In this document: positions 1 to 5,190 of the stretch, one piece after another
Layout of the letters: every line of letters begins with the position of its first letter
How positions within the stretch are numbered: position 1 is the first letter of the stretch
Assembly: GCA_050050175.1 (NCBI GenBank)
Contig: JASFUT010000047.1
Location: 1-15,110 of the forward strand
Reading direction: 5' to 3'
DNA: 15,110 nucleotides
Source: CAVQCX01 sp050050175
Lineage (GTDB): Bacteria > Pseudomonadota > Gammaproteobacteria > Chromatiales > Chromatiaceae
Program-made: the position numbers and the translations under genes
Notes under the pieces: model-generated
Databases searched by the model: none
Seen by the model: the letters and a program-made list of their open reading frames with translations, nothing else
What the model was told of the DNA's origin: nothing

Positions 1-293
1 GCGTGATCATCAACGTGGCCTCCGGGGCAGGCCTGTCCGGGTTTCCGGATCTGGTGAGCTACTGCGCTTCCAAGTTCGGTGTGGTCGGCTTCACCGAAAG
101 CCTTCATCAGGAGGTTGAGGCGGCCGGGGTGCGCGTGTACGGGCTTTGCCCCGGCAAGGTCGCCACCGACATGCAGGTGCTCTACTCGGGGGCGCGGGTG
201 GGCATGGCGCCGGAGCGAGTGGCGGAGCGCATCCTGCGCCTGGCCGGTCCGCACCCCGGCGCCCGGGCGGGCCGCTGCGAGATCCTCGGCTGA
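1..293 (+). CDS. Short-chain dehydrogenase/reductase (SDR), C-terminal part, 5' end outside window
   Basis: This is the carboxy-terminal ~96 residues of a classical SDR, an NAD(P)-dependent oxidoreductase with a Rossmann fold. The reading frame is open to the left edge, so the real start lies upstream. Visible motifs, numbered from the codon at position 3, are the catalytic Ser in INVASG (residue 7), then YCASK with Tyr20 and Lys24, the YxxxK active site. The Ser-Tyr gap of 13 residues is normal for the family. After it comes CPGKVATDM, the usual PG-V-T segment that closes over the cofactor. The missing part would hold the TGxxxGxG cofactor-binding motif. The substrate cannot be deduced. The gene ends in TGA about 90 bp before the SYLF gene on the same strand; I see no intrinsic terminator between them. 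Confidence 0.85.
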   Translation, partial: VIINVASGAGLSGFPDLVSYCASKFGVVGFTESLHQEVEAAGVRVYGLCPGKVATDMQVLYSGARVGMAPERVAERILRLAGPHPGARAGRCEILG

Positions 294-385
294 GCCGGGG
301 TCGCCAATCCCGGGGTGCGGCGGGGGGTTAGACTCAAAGCCAGGACGGATCGATTACCGATGTATCGCAAAGAGGGTCTGCTGTC

Positions 386-946
386 ATGAACGTCTGGAAC
401 CGTAGCTTTCTCGCTTTCTGGATCGCCTCGGGCGTGATGCTTGCGTTTGTACCGGGGCGGGCCCCGGTGGCCGCCTCGGCCACCAAGATCGATATCGAGG
501 TGGACGCGGCGCTCGAGCATTTCCGTCACGAGGTGCCGGGCGGCGGCTCGTTCCTGAGGCGCGCCAAGGGCGTGCTGGTCTTTCCGAAGGTGATAAAGGC
601 CGGAGTGGGCATCGGCGGCGAGTACGGCGAAGGCGCCCTGCGCATCGGCGGCAGGACGGTGGCCTACTACAGCACCGCGGGAGCCTCAATCGGCTTCCAG
701 CTGGGCGCCCAGGCAAAGACGGTCGTCCTGGTTTTCCTGGATTCCAGGGCCCTGCAGGACTTCCGCGACAGCAAGGGCTGGAAAGCGGGGGTGGACGGGT
801 CGGTCGCCATCGCCAAGTGGGGCGTGGGCGAGGACATCAACTCAGTGGACTTCAAAGATCCCATAGTAGGGTTTATCTTCGGGAACAAGGGCCTCATGTA
901 CAATCTCACGATCGAGGGCTCGAAGTTCACGCGGATCGAGCCCTGA
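386..946 (+). CDS. Exported SYLF/Ysc84-family lipid-binding-type protein
   Basis: The 186-residue product has an N-terminal signal peptide: hydrophobic stretch around residues 8-22, probable cleavage after an Ala-Ser-Ala near residue 32. The mature part is almost entirely one SYLF domain. It begins with an amphipathic helix (DAALEHFRHEV), then AKGVLVFPKVIKAGVGIGGEYGEG, a run of short Gly-rich beta strands, and ends with GFIFGNKGLMYNLTIEGSKF. These blocks are typical of bacterial YSC84-related proteins. Eukaryotic SYLF domains bind phosphoinositides; bacterial ones are envelope proteins whose ligand is mostly unknown, so a lipid-binding role is inference. Residues 99-110 (GASIGFQLGAQA) match the family's conserved centre. 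A GAGGGT at 371-376 lies about nine bases before the ATG and supports this start. The length is normal for the family. Confidence 0.85.
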   Translation: MNVWNRSFLAFWIASGVMLAFVPGRAPVAASATKIDIEVDAALEHFRHEVPGGGSFLRRAKGVLVFPKVIKAGVGIGGEYGEGALRIGGRTVAYYSTAGASIGFQLGAQAKTVVLVFLDSRALQDFRDSKGWKAGVDGSVAIAKWGVGEDINSVDFKDPIVGFIFGNKGLMYNLTIEGSKFTRIEP

Positions 947-1022
947 GGCCCGAGGGAGATTGGGGTGCTTGCGGGTTCTTACCTATAGCACCGCGGTGAA
1001 AGGGCATGCTTAAATCAGGGAT

Positions 1023-1058
1023 TGTTGGTACTCTCCAACACCAAGCCAAGACTCTCCA
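1023..1058 (+). promoter_or_regulatory. Leader of the sulfur-globule-like gene with an inverted repeat and a spaced direct repeat
   Basis: Two overlapping patterns sit 23-58 bp before the start codon. TGTTGG (1023-1028) and CCAACA (1035-1040) form a 6-bp perfect inverted repeat around TACTCT. ACTCTCCA occurs at 1030-1037 and again at 1051-1058, a spacing of 21 bp, about two helical turns. The pattern could be an operator, or a 5' leader hairpin affecting mRNA stability. I see no convincing -35/-10 pair, so the transcription start is unknown. Confidence 0.3.
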
Positions 1059-1080
1059 TTGATGAAGGGAGGAGACTCTG

Positions 1081-1395
1081 ATGAAAAGAGTATCTTTGGT
1101 AATCGCAGCGGCCGCACTGGCCGGTGGTATGACCGCAGCCAATGCCTGGTGGGGTAACGACTACTATGGCTGGGGCGGTCCCTGGTACGGCCCCGGATAC
1201 GGCTGGGGCGGTCCCTGGTACGGTGGCGGTCCCTATGGCTGGGGCGGCTACCCGGGTTGGGGTGGCTACCCGGGCTGGGGTGGCTACCCGGGCTGGGGTG
1301 GCTGGGGCGGCTATCCCGGCTGGGGCGGCTGGGGCTACCCGGCGTACGCCCAGCCCGCCGCGCCGAGCAAGCCCAAGACCTCCGAAAGCCAGTAA
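1081..1395 (+). CDS. Small secreted Gly/Trp/Tyr/Pro repeat protein, sulfur globule protein-like
   Basis: The 104-residue product starts with a clear Sec signal peptide (MKRVSLVIAAAALAGG), with probable cleavage after Ala-Asn-Ala at about residue 22. The mature protein of about 80 residues is low complexity: WGGPWYG units, then tandem GGYPGW repeats with shorter GGW inserts, and a charged, proline- and serine-containing tail. It has no Cys. This composition and size match the envelope proteins of intracellular sulfur globules in purple sulfur bacteria (SgpA/SgpB type), which are exported and coat periplasmic sulfur. The family link is by composition, not by an aligned motif; another structural or adhesive Gly-aromatic protein is possible. 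A very strong RBS (AAGGGAGGAG, 1065-1074) six bases before the ATG and the terminator straight after the gene suggest a highly expressed single-gene transcript. Confidence 0.7.
   Translation: MKRVSLVIAAAALAGGMTAANAWWGNDYYGWGGPWYGPGYGWGGPWYGGGPYGWGGYPGWGGYPGWGGYPGWGGWGGYPGWGGWGYPAYAQPAAPSKPKTSESQ
1243..1332 (+). repeat. In-frame 18-bp tandem repeat encoding GGYPGW with 9-bp GGW half units
   Basis: Units of 18 bp start at 1243, 1261, 1279 and 1306, each coding GGYPGW. Half units of 9 bp (GGW) lie at 1297 and 1324. The units at 1261 and 1279 are identical and the others differ only at third positions, which points to recent duplication under selection on protein sequence. Repeat number could vary between strains by slippage without breaking the frame. 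Confidence 0.85.
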
Positions 1396-1412
1396 GGGGT
1401 CTCCACGGCAGT

Positions 1413-1443
1413 AAGACGGCGGCCTTAGGGCCGCCGTTTTTTT
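1413..1443 (+). terminator. Rho-independent terminator of the sulfur-globule-like gene
   Basis: A 9-bp perfect GC-rich stem, ACGGCGGCC (1416-1424) with GGCCGCCGT (1429-1437), closes a TTAG loop and runs into seven T (1437-1443). The stem can be extended by AAG at its base. It begins 18 bp after the stop codon at 1395. Read from the minus strand the stem is followed by only a short pyrimidine tract, so any action on the convergent TPR operon would be weaker. Confidence 0.93.
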
Positions 1444-1614
1444 GGTTGTGGAAGGTGGAGCGGGTGCTCCTGTCGGCGTTCCGGTATCGCCGGAGGGGGC
1501 GGGTCGGGCCCTGCTGCGGGAATGCAGATGTGGAGCAGGGTGTGCCTTCCGTCGGGGCTCGCTGCCGGTCATCCCGACCCGGACGGGGTTGGCTCGCGCG
1601 GGCCGTTCAGGACG

Positions 1615-3348
1615 TCAGTACGCCCGGGAGGCCGGGTACATGGAGAAGGTGGCCCGCGGGTCCGTGGGGCTGGGGCTCAGGAGAGGCTCGCTGTCCGGCC
1701 AGACCGGCCCCGGCACTTCGCCCGCCTCGAGGGTGGCCTCCATCTCGTTCAGCCGCGCCAGCTGGTCCCACTGACCGTACCACTTGGCCATCTCTGCCAG
1801 CCGGCTCAGCTCCTGCGCCGCCTGCCCGGTCTCGCCGGCGGCGGCCCGTGCCAGGATCTGCGCCTCCCGGTTGGCCAGGTTGGGCGGTGCGTTGGCGGCC
1901 AGGATCTCCGCCTCCTCGAGCGCGCGCTGGCCGTCGCGGACCTTGGGGTCGTCGCTCGCCGCCAGCAGACGCACCAGCGCATAGCGTAGCAGCTGGCGAT
2001 TCGGATCGCGCCTCAACATCGCCTCCAGCCCCTCACGCAGTTCCAGATCCGATGCCCCCGCGCGCTTCATGGCCACGAACCGAAGCAGGGCGGCGGGCTC
2101 TGCGTCGGGGCTCGCCTCGAAGGCCGCCCGATAGTGCTCGGCGGCCTCCTCGTAATCCCCTGCCCGGAACAGCAGGTTGGCCAGAAAGAAGTGCGCCCCG
2201 GATTCGTCCGGGTTGGTCTTCAGTATCCTGCGATAGCGGGATATCGCCAGATCCTTGTCGCCGGAGGCGTCGTAAAGCAGCCCAACCAGGAAGTTCGCCA
2301 GGGGATGGTCCGGGTCGTTCTCGAGCACGGTCAGGAGCTGCCTGCGCGCGGCATCCGGCTTGCCCGCCAGGTAGAGCGCGCGCGCGAAGCTGACTCGGGC
2401 GTCGATGTTGTCGGGCTCCAGTTCCAGTCCGCGGGTGAACGCCTTGATCGCTGCCTCGTCGTCGCCTTCGCGCATGGCCCGCATGGCCCGGACGAAGTGG
2501 GGCCGGGAGCCGCGCTCCAGGGCCTTCAGCTCCTCGATCAGGTCGTCCTCAGGCTGGGGCTCCTGCTTGCCGTGCAGCGCCAGATGCGCCCGGGCCTCCT
2601 CTGTGCGACCGGCGGCACGCAGGGCCTGGGCCAGGGGGTAGTGGATCCGGTCGGCCTCGGGTGCCAATGCCAGCGCCTCCTCGAAGTGCTCCACGGCGGC
2701 ATCCTGGTCGCGCTCCAGCAGATCGATCTGGCCGAGATTGTAGAGCGCGGCGGCACGCAGTCCCACATGGCGGGCGGCCTGCTCCAGCAGGGGGCGGGCC
2801 TCGTCCAGGCGGCTGAGCCCCAGGTACGTCTGGCCCAGTCGCAGGGCGAGTGCCGGGTACTCCGGATCGATCGACGCCGCCTTGGCGAACAGCTCCAGCG
2901 CATCGTCCAGCCGACCGGACTTCAGCGCCAGGTACCCCGCGTAATAAGGCCAGCGGAACTCCTCCGGGGCGAGGGCCATGGCGTTCTCGTAGCAGCCTTC
3001 GGCGGCCCGATCGATCCCGTAGACGTGATACAGGGCACCGAGATCACCGTAGGCGCGTCCGAGGGTGGCCGGCTGGATGTCGGGCTCGCCCAGCCGGGAC
3101 GCCACCGCGGCACGGGAGGCCTCCAGGTTTCCCTGGGCCACGGGGTCCGCGCCCAGGATGTCCGGCGTTGGGACCGGGCTCACGCGGGTCGCCCAGGGTG
3201 CCGGGGGCGATTCCAGGCTGTCGGCGAACGGCGTGCCCGGCCACAGGAGCCCCGGCAGCAGCAGGAGGGCGAGGGCGCCCAGCCGCCCGGAGCGGTCTGC
3301 CGCGGCGCGCCGCGACCGGCTGGATGCTCGGGGTCGAGGGACGCTCAT
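1615..3348 (-). CDS. Secreted tetratricopeptide-repeat protein, third gene of the cytochrome/CRTAC1 operon
   Basis: The 577-residue product has a basic N-terminus and a hydrophobic segment (residues 21-36) ending in PFADS, which looks like a signal peptide, so the protein should be periplasmic. From about residue 95 to 540 it is helical TPR array. Clear units include GRLDDALELFAKAASIDPE (145-163), RDQDAAVEHFEEALALAP (213-230), GDDEAAIKAFTRGLELEPD (295-313), GDKDLAISRYRRILKTNPD (363-381) and GDYEEAAEHYRAAFEASPD (397-415). About eight to ten repeats fit. TPRs bind protein partners; no enzymatic domain is visible. A linker around residues 258-282 splits the array into two blocks. I chose the ATG at 3348 because it follows GGAG by five bases and overlaps the upstream stop as ATGA, indicating translational coupling with the CRTAC1 gene. 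The open frame extends further upstream, but that part only mirrors the CRTAC1 gene. Confidence 0.9.
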   Translation of the reverse strand: MSVPRPRASSRSRRAAADRSGRLGALALLLLPGLLWPGTPFADSLESPPAPWATRVSPVPTPDILGADPVAQGNLEASRAAVASRLGEPDIQPATLGRAYGDLGALYHVYGIDRAAEGCYENAMALAPEEFRWPYYAGYLALKSGRLDDALELFAKAASIDPEYPALALRLGQTYLGLSRLDEARPLLEQAARHVGLRAAALYNLGQIDLLERDQDAAVEHFEEALALAPEADRIHYPLAQALRAAGRTEEARAHLALHGKQEPQPEDDLIEELKALERGSRPHFVRAMRAMREGDDEAAIKAFTRGLELEPDNIDARVSFARALYLAGKPDAARRQLLTVLENDPDHPLANFLVGLLYDASGDKDLAISRYRRILKTNPDESGAHFFLANLLFRAGDYEEAAEHYRAAFEASPDAEPAALLRFVAMKRAGASDLELREGLEAMLRRDPNRQLLRYALVRLLAASDDPKVRDGQRALEEAEILAANAPPNLANREAQILARAAAGETGQAAQELSRLAEMAKWYGQWDQLARLNEMEATLEAGEVPGPVWPDSEPLLSPSPTDPRATFSMYPASRAY

Positions 3349-5186
3349 GGGGTCTCCGGCTGCTCGATGACGAGGGTGGTGTCGATCTGGTCCACGGGGA
3401 CCTCCTGGCGGTCTCCACCCGGCCAGTGGATTTCCAGTTCGTCGATCCGGGTGTGCTCGCCCAGCCCGAAGGTCACCGGCAGCTCGACCTGGGAGAGGTA
3501 TCCGCGGGCCGGCATGACCGAGCGCTCCTGGGTCTGGCCGCCGGCCTTCAGCACCAGGCGCGCGCCGATGGCGTCGCGGTTGGCGGAGCGCCCGATGAGC
3601 CGCACCCGTAGCCAGTGGCTGCGGGGCGGCCCGTCGCTGCGAAACAGCAGGGCGCGCCGTCCGTTCTGGGTGATCAGCAGGTCCAGGTCGCCGTCGCCGT
3701 CGATGTCGGCGTAGGTGGCCGCCCGCCCCACCATCGGCTCGCTCAGGTCGCCCGAATCCTCCACGGGTACGAAGGTCGCGGCGCAGTCCGGGCCGCAGTT
3801 CCAGAACAGCTGGGCCGGCTGCGCGTAGGTCTGGCTCGGCTGGACCTTGTTGATATCCGGCTCGAGGTGGCCGTTGGCCTGGAGAAGGTCCAGGCGGCCG
3901 TCCAGATCGTAGTCGAAGAACAGCACCCCGAAGGTCAGAGCCAGGCGGGACTTGGGCCCGATCCCCTCCACGATGGCCTCGTCCGCGAACGGCCCGCGTC
4001 CGTCCGCGGTGGTGTAGAGCGAGGTCATCTCGTTGGCGAAGTTGCCTACGGCCACGCCCAGGTCCGCGTCGTTGCGGAAATAGGCGGCGTCTATGCCCAT
4101 ACCGCTGGTGGACTTGCCGTTGCGGTCGTAAGCGATGCCCTCGAAGGCGCCGGTCTCCTCGAAGGTCCCGTCGCCGCGGTTGTGGAACAGGAAGTTCCGT
4201 ACGGTGTCGTTGGCCACGACGAGATCGATCCAGCCGTCGCGATCGTAGTCCACGGGCGCCACCCCGAGGGCCTTGCCCACTGGATTCCCGGAGTGGCTGT
4301 CGATGACGCTGATTCCTGCCGCCCGGGTGACGTCGGTGAAGCTTCCGTCGCCCTCGTTGCGGTACAGGTAGGCGTCGGTGCCGACGAAGTGGCTCGGAGC
4401 GCCGTAGGCGCGTCCAAGACCGGTAAGCCGAAAATCGATCTCGAAGTCGATCTTGGGAGACCACTTCACGTAGTTGCCGACGTAGAGGTCCAGGTCGCCG
4501 TCGTTGTCGTAGTCCAGGAAGGCGGCGGCCGTGCTCCAGGCGTCCTCGCGGCCGCCCACGCCCGCCTGGTCGGTGACCTCCAGGAAGCGCCCGCCCTCGT
4601 TGTGGAACAGGCGGTTGCGGCCGAGGGCGGTGATGAACAGATCCGTACGCCCGTCGTTGTCGTAATCCGCCGCGGCCGCGCCCATTCCGTAGAGCTCGAC
4701 GGCCAGACCGGCGTCCCTGGTCACATCCGCGAAGCTCCCGGTGCCGTCGTTGCGATACAGGGCCTGGAGCGGCGTCGCCTCATCCCCGCCCCGGTCCGGC
4801 CAGTAGGTCGAGTTGACCAGGAAGAGGTCCTGATCGCCGTCGCCGTCGTAGTCCAGGAAGGCGGCTCCGCTGCCGATGGTCTCCGGCATCAGCCGCTCGC
4901 CGTAGGCGCCGTTGACGTGGACGAATCTGATGCCCGCCTCCTCGGTGATGTCCACGAAGGGTGCCGGCGGCGGTCCACCGGAGCCCGCGGGCTGTGTCTC
5001 GGGCCGCGGGGCGGTGATCCGGGCCTCCTCCACCGGCTCGGGACCGACCCGGCTCATCCGCTCGTAGAGCACGACGGCCGAGACCAGAGCCGCCACGACC
5101 AGGATGGCCGCCAGGGAGCGCAGGAATACCTTGCGGATGAGGGCCTCGCCCGCACCGGGCGGGGTCGGGGACTGCTTGTCGATCAT
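3345..5186 (-). CDS. Membrane-anchored CRTAC1-type protein with FG-GAP repeats and an ASPIC/UnbV domain
   Basis: The 613-residue product has a basic N-terminus and one hydrophobic helix (about residues 22-41), so it is probably anchored with the bulk in the periplasm. Residues 75-515 form a beta-propeller of FG-GAP/VCBS repeats carrying DxDxDGxxD calcium-type loops: DYDGDGDQD (112), DYDNDGRTD (174), DYDNDGDLD (225), DYDRDGWID (313), DYDLDGRLD (425) and DIDGDGDLD (494). The blade near 366-382 lacks the full acidic loop. Residues 524-600 are the ASPIC/UnbV domain, with HWLRVRLIG, GARLVLKAGG and the ending FGLGEHTRIDELEIHWPGG. A CGPDC pair (464/468) may form a disulfide. Proteins of this class are extracytoplasmic and thought to mediate binding; no enzymatic function is established. 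The gene starts 4 bp after the cytochrome stop codon and overlaps the TPR gene by 4 bp. No strong RBS is seen, which fits coupling. Confidence 0.92.
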   Translation of the reverse strand: MIDKQSPTPPGAGEALIRKVFLRSLAAILVVAALVSAVVLYERMSRVGPEPVEEARITAPRPETQPAGSGGPPPAPFVDITEEAGIRFVHVNGAYGERLMPETIGSGAAFLDYDGDGDQDLFLVNSTYWPDRGGDEATPLQALYRNDGTGSFADVTRDAGLAVELYGMGAAAADYDNDGRTDLFITALGRNRLFHNEGGRFLEVTDQAGVGGREDAWSTAAAFLDYDNDGDLDLYVGNYVKWSPKIDFEIDFRLTGLGRAYGAPSHFVGTDAYLYRNEGDGSFTDVTRAAGISVIDSHSGNPVGKALGVAPVDYDRDGWIDLVVANDTVRNFLFHNRGDGTFEETGAFEGIAYDRNGKSTSGMGIDAAYFRNDADLGVAVGNFANEMTSLYTTADGRGPFADEAIVEGIGPKSRLALTFGVLFFDYDLDGRLDLLQANGHLEPDINKVQPSQTYAQPAQLFWNCGPDCAATFVPVEDSGDLSEPMVGRAATYADIDGDGDLDLLITQNGRRALLFRSDGPPRSHWLRVRLIGRSANRDAIGARLVLKAGGQTQERSVMPARGYLSQVELPVTFGLGEHTRIDELEIHWPGGDRQEVPVDQIDTTLVIEQPETP

Positions 5187-5190
5187 TGCG

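Noticed and set aside
329..334. TAGACT before the SYLF gene (329-334) and again before the flavoprotein gene (8675-8680) as a shared -10 box.
   Set aside because: Neither copy has a recognisable -35 at 16-18 bp upstream, so a promoter call is not supported, although the shared context GTGTAGACTC / GTTAGACTC is worth a glance.
1243..1332. Regular short repeats that could suggest a CRISPR array or a VNTR outside genes.
   Set aside because: Units are contiguous without spacers and are in frame with a coding repeat.
1015..1572. Minus-strand open frame over the sulfur-globule-like repeat gene, and a plus-strand frame from 1257 into the TPR gene.
   Set aside because: Both are repeat or GC artefacts; the plus-strand gene at 1081-1395 has the signal peptide, RBS and terminator.
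3783..3797. CGPDC in the CRTAC1-type protein as a metal-binding or redox CxxxC site.
   Set aside because: A single Cys pair in an exported propeller is more simply a structural disulfide; nothing else supports a redox role.
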